Positions 7,082 to 16,429 of a DNA stretch of 64,000 bases are shown here, piece by piece. The notes beneath the pieces were generated by a model. That model saw only the letters and a program-made list of their open reading frames with translations, was not told the origin of the DNA and did no database searches. Numbering within the stretch: position 1 is the stretch's first letter; each line of letters opens with the position of its first letter. The stretch covers positions 1-64,000 of the forward strand of contig NZ_BDDT01000009.1 in assembly GCF_001661495.1 (NCBI RefSeq), written 5' to 3'. The position numbers and the translations under genes are program-made. This DNA is from Pseudoalteromonas prydzensis (lineage in GTDB: Bacteria; Pseudomonadota; Gammaproteobacteria; Enterobacterales; Alteromonadaceae).

Positions 7082-9487
7082 TTATTTTAATGCCTTGGTA
7101 ACAATGGGGTAATGATCCCATACGTGTTTGTCGCTCAATGAACGCACCAGTTTAACGTACTCGGCATGCGTCCACGCAAGTGGTGTGGCCGAGTTAGTGC
7201 CCTCGCCTAGGGTATAGCCTGCTTTATTGTTACCTACACCATCCCATACTTGCTCTGGCAGCATCATGCCTTCATTAGCAAACTGCTCAAGGCCTTTAAC
7301 ATAGGTGTTTTTAATAGTTTGTTGTTTTGTAGCGTTTAATGACTGCGTAGCATTTGCTGCGGCTATTTCATAGTGGCCACGTTCGCCAGTAAAAAACGGC
7401 CATACTCGACCACGTTGGCCTGGGGTATTTTGTCCACCTTCTGCGTAGTTAGCACCGGTTATTTCATCTTCACCGTAGCCATCATTGCCATAGCGGCGGA
7501 AACCAGGGAATGAGCCGCTGCCATCGCTAAATTGGTAGCTATATTTTACCTGTAAGTTATCGATAAGTGTTTCATCGTCGTACTCTGGCAAGGTTTTTAC
7601 TATGCTCGGTGCCAATGCATCGCGCACACCGTAGCGTACTAGCTCTAAAAAGCCGCCGTCTAAAATCTGCTTTTTATTAAACCCTTCACGACCATTATTG
7701 GCGTTAATTTTTGTATTTGAATTAGCGTCTTTATCTTGACCTATACGAATAAAATACTCGCCGTCTGACACGCTTGAGTCTAAGTTACCTTTAGTGGTAA
7801 ACATCAGCTTTTCAATATCGCTGTTGTACTTTTTAGCCGTGGCTAAGTAACGCTTTGCGTTTTTATCATCGCCTGCGAGGGTTGCAATATCAGCGGCGGT
7901 AATTAAACCGGCAATAACAGCAGCGGTAGTTGATGGCGAATACCCTTCTTGCTCTTCCCAACGTTCTTGTTGAGTCGCAGGTGGGGTTATTTGCATGTCG
8001 TTCCATAGGATTTTAGCGCGTCCACCGTCTACCAAAAAGTCAGCCGCGGGTTTTAACATGCGGGTATACCAATCAGTTAGCTCTGCATCTGTTAATACAT
8101 TTGCTTGGTGTAATTTCCACGCTAGCATAATTGGCATCGCAGTTTGATCAAGCTGCACGCCTACCCATTCAAGCTCACCATCAACATGTGTTTTTTGTAA
8201 GAACCAACCCGTATCACCACCGTTACCCGGTGTTTTGGCGTTTACTTGTACTTTTTCAAGGTATTCAAATGCAGTTTTGGCTGTTGCGGTATCGCCTAGT
8301 GCCATAAATGCCATAGCCACTTGATAAAAGTCACGCACCCATACGGCTTTATAACCGGTAGAGCCCGCTTTTGCAGAGACGGTTTCACCCCACGGGTTTG
8401 ATAAAGACGCAATGAGCGCGCCTGCATGGGTTTTATCTTCCTGAGCCTTTAAAACCATGGCGCTGGTATACAGCAGTTTACCGTTATCAGCTGTTTGCTC
8501 GCTCATGGTATTAAGTGGTGCAAGGCTTTGTAGGTAATCTTGCCAACCTAGGGCTTCGCCTTTGCCGTTGTAGTTATCAAGTACAGCTTGATACCCTTTG
8601 GCTAACGTAGCTTGGCCCTCTTTAAAGCTTGCTTGCTGGTTTTTACCAAAGCTTAGGCTTAGATCAAATTGAGTGTTTTTACCAATGTCACCCAGCTCAG
8701 CAAGTAGGCTTACATTGCCCGATTGCTCACCCGTATTTTTATACACAGTTGCTAATTGCTGGGTTGTTTTAAGCTCAGTTAAACCATCACTCACACCTGT
8801 AAAGCCGACACTGGTTTGTTTAAATGGCTGTGCACCTTGCAATGACAGGTAATTATCGCCCTGCCACGCTACTAGCCCTTGCTCAGTGGTTTTAGCAAAA
8901 TCATCAAGGCCGTTATTATTGATGTAAGGGTTAACCGTTACGTAGGCTTTAACACCCTCAAGCTCAGTATTAAAAATACTGCGTACAAATAAGCTTTGCC
9001 CGTCTGGATCGGTAAATATGTGTTTTTCGAGGCTAAAGCGCCCTTGTTTGTCACGGCTTGTTACTTTGTAGGCAAGGGACAGTGGTCGCCCTGCTTCATC
9101 TTTATATAAGTAATCAATTGTTACATCAAGATCATCGCTCTCCGTCACAGTAAAGTCTTTGCCTACTACAACAAACTGCATGTCTTTAATTTGCGCTTGG
9201 TGAATAAGCCCAAACATGGTTTCAGTGATCATGCCTTTCGCAATTGAGAACCATACTTTTGACACTTTACCTGTTGGCGCTTCGTTACTGTAATGGCCAT
9301 CTTGGTATTGCTCAAAAGACGTGCCTATCCCGGTTTTACCTGAGTAAGCCCAAAATGGCTCAACGCCTGGTGCGCCTGGCGCACTCACTGATGTTTGCAC
9401 AACTGCACTGGTTTGTGTATTTTGCGTGCCACAGCCTACAAGGCCTGCGGCCAATATCGTCGCGGTAATTAGGTTATATTTTTTCAT
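7082..9487 (-). CDS. GH15 glucoamylase (glucan 1,4-alpha-glucosidase) lipoprotein
   Basis: The 801-residue protein starts with a lipoprotein signal (lipobox LVGC, about residues 16-19). Residues to about 300 form a beta-rich domain like the glucodextranase N-domain; the rest is an (alpha/alpha)6 barrel of family GH15. Visible GH15 landmarks are WVRDFYQVAMAFMALGD, the acid region WEEQEGYSPSTTAA with a Glu as candidate proton donor, and a Glu in TPLAWTHAEYVKLVRSL as candidate base. It would release glucose from non-reducing ends of maltodextrins. It is 14 bp from the MFS transporter gene in the same operon, supporting a periplasmic or outer-membrane step that feeds that transporter. Confidence 0.9.
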   Translation of the reverse strand: MKKYNLITATILAAGLVGCGTQNTQTSAVVQTSVSAPGAPGVEPFWAYSGKTGIGTSFEQYQDGHYSNEAPTGKVSKVWFSIAKGMITETMFGLIHQAQIKDMQFVVVGKDFTVTESDDLDVTIDYLYKDEAGRPLSLAYKVTSRDKQGRFSLEKHIFTDPDGQSLFVRSIFNTELEGVKAYVTVNPYINNNGLDDFAKTTEQGLVAWQGDNYLSLQGAQPFKQTSVGFTGVSDGLTELKTTQQLATVYKNTGEQSGNVSLLAELGDIGKNTQFDLSLSFGKNQQASFKEGQATLAKGYQAVLDNYNGKGEALGWQDYLQSLAPLNTMSEQTADNGKLLYTSAMVLKAQEDKTHAGALIASLSNPWGETVSAKAGSTGYKAVWVRDFYQVAMAFMALGDTATAKTAFEYLEKVQVNAKTPGNGGDTGWFLQKTHVDGELEWVGVQLDQTAMPIMLAWKLHQANVLTDAELTDWYTRMLKPAADFLVDGGRAKILWNDMQITPPATQQERWEEQEGYSPSTTAAVIAGLITAADIATLAGDDKNAKRYLATAKKYNSDIEKLMFTTKGNLDSSVSDGEYFIRIGQDKDANSNTKINANNGREGFNKKQILDGGFLELVRYGVRDALAPSIVKTLPEYDDETLIDNLQVKYSYQFSDGSGSFPGFRRYGNDGYGEDEITGANYAEGGQNTPGQRGRVWPFFTGERGHYEIAAANATQSLNATKQQTIKNTYVKGLEQFANEGMMLPEQVWDGVGNNKAGYTLGEGTNSATPLAWTHAEYVKLVRSLSDKHVWDHYPIVTKALK

Positions 9488-9501
9488 TTTAGGCCCTTAA
9501 A

Positions 9502-10986
9502 TTAAGACTGTTTAACACGCAGTACGGCAACCGCTGCAAGTACAAAAGACACAGCGCCTAGCATCAATGCGTAAATAGGTTGATTTTGGAAAAAGTGACG
9601 GAGTATCAGGCCAAGTACACTGGCTGCAAGTAATTGCGGGATCACAATAAAAAAGTTAAATATTCCCATATACACACCCATTTTATGACTCGGTACTGAG
9701 GTACTTAACATGGCGTAAGGCAAGGACAAAATAGACGCCCACGCAAAGCCAATACCTATCATTGGCCAAATAAGTAAGCTCGGATCTTGTATAAACATAA
9801 AGCTCGCCAAACCTAACGCACCTAAAATAAGGTTAAGTGCATGTGCTAGTTTTAAACCAACACGCTTAACGATGATCGGGATACATAAAGCAGCCAATGC
9901 AGCAAAACCGTTGTAAGCAGCAAATAAAATACCGACCCAATCTGCACCGTTGTTATACGCCGCAGAACTTGTGTCGCTGCTACCATAATGAAAACTGGTT
10001 ACCGCTGAGGTGGTGTAAATCCACATGGCAAATAATGCAAACCAGCTAAAAAACTGCACCCAAGCCAGTTGCTTCATCGCCTCTGGCATGGTGAATACAT
10101 CGTTAACTACTTGGTAAAAACCACCGCTGGTATAGTTTTTTGCCTGTAGTGCGGCTGCAATAAATTGAATAACACCAAAACTCACTAACCCAGCAGCTAA
10201 TAGGTATAGCTCTTTTTCTAGGTTTAAGCCGATGACTAAACCAAGTACGGCAAGCCCTAACACAGTAAATACACTGCCGCCTTTACTAAAGTTAATTTGT
10301 GCAGATACAGCCTGTTCAGCCTGAGTTTGCTCTTGTTGATTAAATGCGGCCAATTCTTCAGGTGAATATTCTTTGGTGGTTATAATTGTCCAGCCCACTG
10401 CGACCAGCAATACAACCGCACCAAAGTAAAATGAGTACTTTACAGAATCAGGAATTTGCCCTGCAGCGGCGGTGTTGGCAATATCAAACCAGTTTGTCAT
10501 CATCCAAGGGAGTGCAGAAGCAACCACAGCACCTACGCCTATAAAAAAGCTTTGCATTGCATAGCCCGTAGCACGCTGTTTGTTTGGTAGGTTATCGCCT
10601 ACAAGGGCGCGAAATGGTTCCATGGTGACGTTAATCGATGCATCCATGATCCATAACATGCCCGCTGCAATCCAAAGCGTTGGTGAGTTTGGCATAATAA
10701 ATAACGACAAAGTGGTGAGAATTGCACCATATAAAAAGAATGGTCGACGGCGACCTAATTTGCCCCACGTTTTATCACTCCAGTAACCAATAATTGGCTG
10801 TACAATTAACCCAGTAAGTGGTGCTGCTACCCACAAAATAGGTATGTCATCTACATTCGCCCCAAGGGTTTGAAAAATACGGCTTACATTACCGTTTTGC
10901 AGTGCAAAGCCAAATTGAATGCCTAAAAAGCCAAAGCACATGTTCCATATTTGCCAAAAGCTTAGGTTGGGTTTGTTATTATTCAT
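9502..10986 (-). CDS. MFS sugar transporter, SLC45/maltose-permease type
   Basis: The 494-residue polytopic protein has about twelve hydrophobic segments. The N-terminal region PNLSFWQIWNMCFGFLGIQFGFALQ and the WSDKTWGKLGRRRPF loop are typical of SLC45/GPH-like MFS sugar symporters found in maltodextrin loci of Alteromonadales, Xanthomonas and Caulobacter. It would carry maltose, small maltodextrins or glucose across the inner membrane with protons. Its start overlaps the end of the upstream amylase gene by 8 bp, showing cotranscription. No ABC-type MalEFGK system is visible in the window, so this is the only candidate inner-membrane route here. Confidence 0.88.
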   Translation of the reverse strand: MNNNKPNLSFWQIWNMCFGFLGIQFGFALQNGNVSRIFQTLGANVDDIPILWVAAPLTGLIVQPIIGYWSDKTWGKLGRRRPFFLYGAILTTLSLFIMPNSPTLWIAAGMLWIMDASINVTMEPFRALVGDNLPNKQRATGYAMQSFFIGVGAVVASALPWMMTNWFDIANTAAAGQIPDSVKYSFYFGAVVLLVAVGWTIITTKEYSPEELAAFNQQEQTQAEQAVSAQINFSKGGSVFTVLGLAVLGLVIGLNLEKELYLLAAGLVSFGVIQFIAAALQAKNYTSGGFYQVVNDVFTMPEAMKQLAWVQFFSWFALFAMWIYTTSAVTSFHYGSSDTSSAAYNNGADWVGILFAAYNGFAALAALCIPIIVKRVGLKLAHALNLILGALGLASFMFIQDPSLLIWPMIGIGFAWASILSLPYAMLSTSVPSHKMGVYMGIFNFFIVIPQLLAASVLGLILRHFFQNQPIYALMLGAVSFVLAAVAVLRVKQS

Positions 10987-12868
10987 TATGTGCTCCAGTG
11001 GTCAATACTGCACTGCTAAGCGCATTTAACGTTAAACTGATTTTTACCCGCTCAGGTGTGATTGTTAACACGGCAGTTTGATTGGCTTCGAGCAGATCAA
11101 GTAATTGCTGCTCTGCCTGTTTGTGGTTTGCTAATGTGTTAAGTGGAATATCAATACTTACCGTATTTTCTTGCTCAGCAAAGTTGCTCACCACCCAAAT
11201 GTGTTGTTGACCAATACTGCGGCTAAACGCGGCAACTTGGTCGCTACCTGTCACCGTGAGCGGGTGCATGTCACCGGCAACAACCGCAGGATGTTTACTC
11301 AACGCCATAACTGTTTTGTAATATTCACGTAACTGACTTTGCTCGGCAGTTAATGCGCCGCCATCAAACTTGCCGTTGTTCATCCACGCTTGATGCGCTG
11401 GCACGCCAATATAATCAAAAATACTGGTGCGAGTTGGTTTGCCAAAACCTGCCTCTTCAGAGCCATCTTCACCTACATCTTGGCCAAAATATAATAGTGT
11501 TGGCGAGCGGCTAATAAGGTTTGATACTACCAATGCGGGTTTGCCCTTTTCACTGCTACCTGCAAAATCGGGGCTGGCAATGCGTTGTTCGTCATGGTTT
11601 TCTAGAAAATGCAGCATGTGCTGTTCAATATCTGCCACTTGTTGCTGTGCTGCAAAAATGCTGCTCGCGGCTTGAGTGCCTTGCATCACGGCTTTTAGGG
11701 TGTCGTAAAAGCCCACTTTATCGTACAAGTAGTCCATTTTTCCTTGCTGGATATACGGGCGATATAAATCTGGGTTGTATACTTCGGCTAGTAAAAACGC
11801 CTCTGGGTTGTGCATCTTGATAGATGAATTTAAAAAGCTCCAAAACTCCACGGGCACCATTTCAGCCATATCATAACGAAAGCCATCTACACCTTTATCA
11901 AGCCAATACAAGGCGATATCACGAAATTTATACCAGCTGTTTGGCAACTCTTTATCTTGCCAAAATTCAAAGTGCGCGCGTAAATCTTGATTGGCATAAT
12001 CGCTTGGTAGCGTTGGAAAGTCGTAGCTACCATCAGGTTTTACGCCGTAGTTAACTTTAACCGTTTCGTACCAATCGTTAATATCAGGCTTAGCAGCTCG
12101 GGCACCGTTACCAGTCCATTTTGCAGGCGTTTCATCAAATAAGTTATCGGCAAGTGGGTGGGTATTACCGCCCAGTACTTGGTAATTTTCACTGGTTGGT
12201 ACTTGAAATGACTGCCCAGTAACGTAGTAAAAGTTATTATCGCGGGCATACTCTACGCTGGTGTCATCTTGCACACCAAAATCTTTCACACCAGCTGGTT
12301 TAGCGGTTGATTGATAATGACGCGCCACATGATTTGGCACAATATCAATCACCACTTTCATACCGTGTTGGTGGGTGCGCTTAATTAATGCAGCAAATTC
12401 TTCTAAGCGTCGCTCAGGATTGATGGCTAGATCTGGGTTTACATCGTAATAATCTTTAATAGCATAAGGAGAACCTGCGCGCCCTTTCACTACATCTGGA
12501 TCGTCTTGGCTGATCCCATATTGGCTGTAATCTCCCACCAGCGCGTGATGAAGCACACCTGTATACCAAATGTGAGTTGTACCAAGCTCTTTGATCCCAG
12601 TTAAAGCGGCATCGTTAAAATCACTAAAAGTACCTACGCCATTTTGCTCTTTGGTTCCCCATGGCACATTGGCTGTTTGGGTATTACCAAATAAGCGCGT
12701 GAATACTTGGTAGACCACCGGCTTTGAATGTTCGTTAACTTGTTCAGCTACTTTTTTGTCGGCACTGGGGATTGTGTGCTCATCTGAGCAGCTCGATAAC
12801 AATAAGCTACTAGCTAATACCCATGAGCCATATTTAAATATACTAATTGTGGTTTTGTTTGTTGTCAT
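10979..12868 (-). CDS. GH13 alpha-amylase lipoprotein, first gene of the amylase operon
   Basis: This 629-residue protein has an N-terminal hydrophobic segment with lipobox LSSC (Cys near residue 27), so it is probably exported and lipidated. GH13 signatures are IDIVPNH, GFRYDMAEM (nucleophile Asp), LLAEVY (acid/base Glu) and FLENHDEQRI (Asp). The N-terminal YQVFTRLFGN motif and a long insertion with NYGVKPDGSYDFP resemble amylases of the SusG-like or maltogenic groups. It lies first in an operon with the MFS gene (8-bp overlap), glucoamylase and a second GH13. A TGCATACGTATTCA palindrome sits 102 bp before its start codon, pointing to control by a MalR-like repressor. Confidence 0.88.
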   Translation of the reverse strand: MTTNKTTISIFKYGSWVLASSLLLSSCSDEHTIPSADKKVAEQVNEHSKPVVYQVFTRLFGNTQTANVPWGTKEQNGVGTFSDFNDAALTGIKELGTTHIWYTGVLHHALVGDYSQYGISQDDPDVVKGRAGSPYAIKDYYDVNPDLAINPERRLEEFAALIKRTHQHGMKVVIDIVPNHVARHYQSTAKPAGVKDFGVQDDTSVEYARDNNFYYVTGQSFQVPTSENYQVLGGNTHPLADNLFDETPAKWTGNGARAAKPDINDWYETVKVNYGVKPDGSYDFPTLPSDYANQDLRAHFEFWQDKELPNSWYKFRDIALYWLDKGVDGFRYDMAEMVPVEFWSFLNSSIKMHNPEAFLLAEVYNPDLYRPYIQQGKMDYLYDKVGFYDTLKAVMQGTQAASSIFAAQQQVADIEQHMLHFLENHDEQRIASPDFAGSSEKGKPALVVSNLISRSPTLLYFGQDVGEDGSEEAGFGKPTRTSIFDYIGVPAHQAWMNNGKFDGGALTAEQSQLREYYKTVMALSKHPAVVAGDMHPLTVTGSDQVAAFSRSIGQQHIWVVSNFAEQENTVSIDIPLNTLANHKQAEQQLLDLLEANQTAVLTITPERVKISLTLNALSSAVLTTGAHNE

Positions 12869-12969
12869 AATGTTCTTACTTAGATCTGACGTTTTAATGG
12901 ATTGTCATTTAAACGTCATTTTTATTATAAATTTAATACTAAAGTGAACAGCCACTGACTGACAGTAGC

Positions 12970-12983
12970 TGCATACGTATTCA
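12970..12983. promoter_or_regulatory. MalR-like operator, copy 1
   Basis: TGCATACGTATTCA is a 14-bp near-perfect palindrome with a CpG centre, typical of LacI-family operators. It lies between two same-strand glucan genes, about 100 bp before the amylase start at 12868. The identical 14-mer occurs at 19347-19360 and a perfect version at 19769-19782; I saw no further copy elsewhere in the window. Confidence 0.7.
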
Positions 12984-12991
12984 CACAGGCT

Positions 12992-14836
12992 TTATTCAAT
13001 TATTAATACCGTGGCACTCATTGGCGCCAATGTCATTGCATTCGTTAAGCTAATTGTTTGGTTAGTAAACAGATTTGTGGCCTGTTTATGTTGTCCAATT
13101 ACTTCTTGCATATACGCTAATGACCAGTTTTTTACTGCGTTATTTTTGTTTAAAAATACCAGCACTGTTTGCTGTTCACTTATTCTAGCGTAGCTATAAA
13201 CGCCGCTTTGTGGGCTAAAGTGAGTCAGCTTTCCATGAGCAATGGCTGGGCTTTGCTTTCTAAAATTAAGTAAAGTGGTGATGGTTTTGTGCATCTCAAC
13301 TTGCTCATCTGATAACCCTTGTCCTGTAAAAGCATTACTAGTCTGACCTTTAAAACCACCGGGGAAATCAATACGGATATCACCGTGATCATTACTGCCC
13401 GTGTTATCAAGCAATACTTCGGTGCCATAATACATTTGTGCTATACCACGGGTGGTTAGCAACATCGCCATCGCCATTTTAGTTTTATCAAGATCTTGTT
13501 CTAATTCTGTAAACACGCGGCTCATGTCGTGATTATCGGCAAACACCAATAAGTTATCAGGATTTGGGTATAAAAAGTCATTGGCGATTGATTGATACAC
13601 TTTTACCCAGCCAGTATTCCAGCTTTCATCTTCATTAAGTGCTTGAATAAGTGCTTCTTGTAATGAAAAGTCCATCACACTTGGTAGACTTGAGGTGTAA
13701 CCATCGTTATTAACTTTGCCCGCTTGCCAGTATGAGGCAATCGCAGGATTGCTGGTCCACTCTTCGCCAACAATATTAAAGTCAGGGTATTCAGTCATTA
13801 TCGCTTTAGTCCAGTCAGCTAAAAATGCTTTGTCTGAATATGAATAGGTATCAACGCGAATACCGCTTAAGTCGGCGTATTCAATCCACCAAATAGCATT
13901 TTGAATTAAGTATGTTGCTAATAATGGTTGGCGCTGGTTCAAATCAGGCATAGTCGCTACAAACCAACCATCACTAAACTGGCGTTTATCGAACTCGCTG
14001 GCATGTGGATCTTGTATAGTTTGTCGTGCATGGCTTGTTGCATGCTTGCCGTTTGCAAAGTCGCCGTTGAAATTGATCCAATCGGCTGTGGGTTTGTCTG
14101 TCATCCACTCATGCTTTGAGCCAAAATGGTTAAGTACTAAATCCATCACCATACCGATACCGTGTTGTTTCGCTTTAGCTGATAACTCGCGATACAACTC
14201 ATTTGAGCCCATACGTGGATCTATGTTGTAAAAGTCAGTAATTGCATAGCCATGGTACGAATAGCTAGGCATGTCATTTTCAAGTGGCGGTGTTAGCCAA
14301 AGCTGAGTCACTCCTAGTTTTTGTAAGTAAGGCAGTGCATCAATGATCCCTTGAATATCCCCACCATGACGCCCACCTCGCTCCTGAGGATTGGCAGCCT
14401 CTAACATGCCTTGAATGGTATCATTACTGTTGTTGCCATTGGCAAAGCGGTCAGGGTTAATTAAATAAATGGTGTCGCTGCTATTAAAGCCTTTACGTTG
14501 GCTGCTATTTTTTTCCCGCGCAAGTAACGGGTATTCAAAACGCTCACCTGATTTACTCTTAAAAATTAAACTCGCAGGCTTGGCATCTGGGTTGATTGTC
14601 AGGTTTAAAAACGCGTAATTTGGATTATCAGTGTGCGTAATGCTGGTAAGCTCAACACCAGCATGCGGTTCAAGTTGCCATTGCTGCTTAGCAATATTTG
14701 CCTTATGCAGCATAATTTGTAATTGCTTGCTTTGCATACCAACCCACCAGTTTTGTGGTGATGCAGTTATTGCATTGACGTTTAAACACATACCAAAAAG
14801 CGTGCTTAGTAAAAAAGTGTGCATGAGTGATTTCAT
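12992..14836 (-). CDS. Exported GH13 cyclomaltodextrinase/neopullulanase
   Basis: This 614-residue protein has a type I signal peptide (cleavage near NVNA, about residue 22) and then an N-terminal beta domain (residues about 25-110) of the cyclomaltodextrinase-N kind, as in SusA-type neopullulanases. The catalytic barrel shows DLVLNH, GIRVDTYSYSDK (nucleophile Asp), IVGEEW (acid/base Glu) and FADNHDMSRV. RGGRHGGDIQGIIDALPYLQKLG is the usual second strand. It should cut cyclodextrins, maltodextrins or pullulan in the periplasm. Its start codon lies one base after the stop of the tryptophan-halogenase-family gene, so the two are translationally linked. Confidence 0.9.
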   Translation of the reverse strand: MKSLMHTFLLSTLFGMCLNVNAITASPQNWWVGMQSKQLQIMLHKANIAKQQWQLEPHAGVELTSITHTDNPNYAFLNLTINPDAKPASLIFKSKSGERFEYPLLAREKNSSQRKGFNSSDTIYLINPDRFANGNNSNDTIQGMLEAANPQERGGRHGGDIQGIIDALPYLQKLGVTQLWLTPPLENDMPSYSYHGYAITDFYNIDPRMGSNELYRELSAKAKQHGIGMVMDLVLNHFGSKHEWMTDKPTADWINFNGDFANGKHATSHARQTIQDPHASEFDKRQFSDGWFVATMPDLNQRQPLLATYLIQNAIWWIEYADLSGIRVDTYSYSDKAFLADWTKAIMTEYPDFNIVGEEWTSNPAIASYWQAGKVNNDGYTSSLPSVMDFSLQEALIQALNEDESWNTGWVKVYQSIANDFLYPNPDNLLVFADNHDMSRVFTELEQDLDKTKMAMAMLLTTRGIAQMYYGTEVLLDNTGSNDHGDIRIDFPGGFKGQTSNAFTGQGLSDEQVEMHKTITTLLNFRKQSPAIAHGKLTHFSPQSGVYSYARISEQQTVLVFLNKNNAVKNWSLAYMQEVIGQHKQATNLFTNQTISLTNAMTLAPMSATVLIIE

Positions 14837-14837
14837 A

Positions 14838-16337
14838 TTAATTATTTTTCATCCTGGCTAAAAATTCACTGTGTGTGGGTAATTGCTTTACAGTGCCGTT
14901 GATAAGCGTTTTTAAATTCGTAAATAACTCGGCGAGTTGTTCATCACTCAGTGCATCTGCGAGTGGATGATAATCATGTGCCTCAAGCCCTTGGCCTATC
15001 ATTACTTGCTGCCAAGCAACTTCTGCAAAAAGCTCATCATCTTCTCTAATTAATTTACCTGTTTGCTTAAATAAATCGATTTTGTTTTGCAGCGATATAG
15101 GAATATCCATTTGTTTACACTGACGCCAAAATCCGCTGTCATCACGCTCGGTCAGTTTATAATGCAGAATAATAAAATCTCTTATTCGCTCAACTTCGGT
15201 TTTGCTTTGCTTATTAAAGGTATCGATTAAAACAGGTTTGATCCCTTGGTGGGGAAATAATTTAATTAACCGAATTGCAGCGGTTTGTATTAAGTGAATA
15301 CTGGTTGATTCTAACGGCTCTAAAAAACCGCTTGATAAGCCAATAGCCACTACATTTTTGTGCCATTGTTTAAGCCTTCGTCCAGCTTTAAAACGAATAA
15401 CCCGTGGCTCTGTGATCTGTTCGCCCGATATATTATCAAGGAGTTGTTGTTTAGCTTGCTCATCAGTAATATGACGACTTGAATATACTAAACCATTACC
15501 AACACGGTGTTGCAACGGGATTTGCCACTGCCAACCCGCATCGTGAGCAATTGAGCGAGTATACGGTACAGGCTCCGTTGAATTTTTGGTTTGCACAGCT
15601 ATAGCACTGTCGCACGGTAACCAATGCGTCCAATCTTCAAATCCTGTGTTTAAGGTCTTTTCAATGAGCAATGCACTCAAGCCTGTGCAGTCTATAAATA
15701 AATCGCCTGAAATTATTTGCCCATCTAACAGCTCAAGTGCCTTTACAAAACCGCTCTCTGGGCATTGCTTAACATCCGCAATTTGACCCTCAATACGTTT
15801 AACACCGCGTGATATAGTCAGCCCTTTTAAAAATTCACCGTACAAGGTAGCGTCAAAATGATAAGCATAATTTAAACCACTAAGCTGGGTATTAGGAATA
15901 TGTTTTAAATGGGCGAATTTATGCTGTTTGGCCGCTTGGTAGTTAAGTGAAAAATCCCAAAAATCAGCATTAGTGCCCTGTTGCTTGGCCCTCAACCAAT
16001 AATGATAAAACTCACAAAACGGGAGATCTTTGCCTATCTCACCAAAAGCATGCATGTAGCTATTCTGTAGTGCTCGCCAGTTTTCAAACTCGATCCCCAA
16101 TTTAATGGTCGCTTGGGTCGCTTTAATAAACTCGCTCTCAGGTATACCTAATGCCGCATTAAGGTGAAGAATCGGCGGAATGCTCGCTTCACCCACTCCA
16201 ACAGTACCAATTTGCTCAGATTCAATCAGGGTAATATTAACTATTTTACCTAGCACTTTATTTAGTAAGGCTGCGGTTATCCACCCTGCAGTGCCGCCAC
16301 CGGCTATTACCACGTCTTTTATTTGTTTACTCTGCAT
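14838..16337 (-). CDS. Flavin-dependent tryptophan-halogenase-family protein
   Basis: The 499-residue protein opens with the FAD-binding GGGTAGW motif (about residues 13-19). It has the family's WxWxIP motif (GWQWQIPL, near residue 266), the catalytic-type Lys in ATIKLGIEF (about residue 76) and the GFLEPLEST segment carrying the Glu that contacts substrate in PrnA. Known members chlorinate or brominate tryptophan. In Alteromonadales and Caulobacterales, relatives lie beside TonB receptors of sugar loci with no known halogenated product, so the true substrate is uncertain. It is cotranscribed with the neopullulanase-like gene and begins after the terminator of the TBDR gene. A near-start AGGGG serves as ribosome-binding site. 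Confidence 0.88.
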   Translation of the reverse strand: MQSKQIKDVVIAGGGTAGWITAALLNKVLGKIVNITLIESEQIGTVGVGEASIPPILHLNAALGIPESEFIKATQATIKLGIEFENWRALQNSYMHAFGEIGKDLPFCEFYHYWLRAKQQGTNADFWDFSLNYQAAKQHKFAHLKHIPNTQLSGLNYAYHFDATLYGEFLKGLTISRGVKRIEGQIADVKQCPESGFVKALELLDGQIISGDLFIDCTGLSALLIEKTLNTGFEDWTHWLPCDSAIAVQTKNSTEPVPYTRSIAHDAGWQWQIPLQHRVGNGLVYSSRHITDEQAKQQLLDNISGEQITEPRVIRFKAGRRLKQWHKNVVAIGLSSGFLEPLESTSIHLIQTAAIRLIKLFPHQGIKPVLIDTFNKQSKTEVERIRDFIILHYKLTERDDSGFWRQCKQMDIPISLQNKIDLFKQTGKLIREDDELFAEVAWQQVMIGQGLEAHDYHPLADALSDEQLAELFTNLKTLINGTVKQLPTHSEFLARMKNN

Positions 16338-16378
16338 AGCCCCTGCTCCACTTGCTTTTAGTTAAGTGTAGTCGATAT

Positions 16379-16410
16379 AAAAAAGCCCTTGTAAAACAAA
16401 TCACAAGGGC
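16379..16410 (-). terminator. Terminator of the maltodextrin TBDR gene
   Basis: The minus strand shows GCCCTTGT (16410-16403) and ACAAGGGC (16392-16385), a perfect 8-bp stem, followed by TTTTTT. It separates the TBDR transcript from the halogenase-family gene 93 bp downstream. Confidence 0.9.
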
Positions 16411-16429
16411 CTTTCAACGCTAAAGAATG

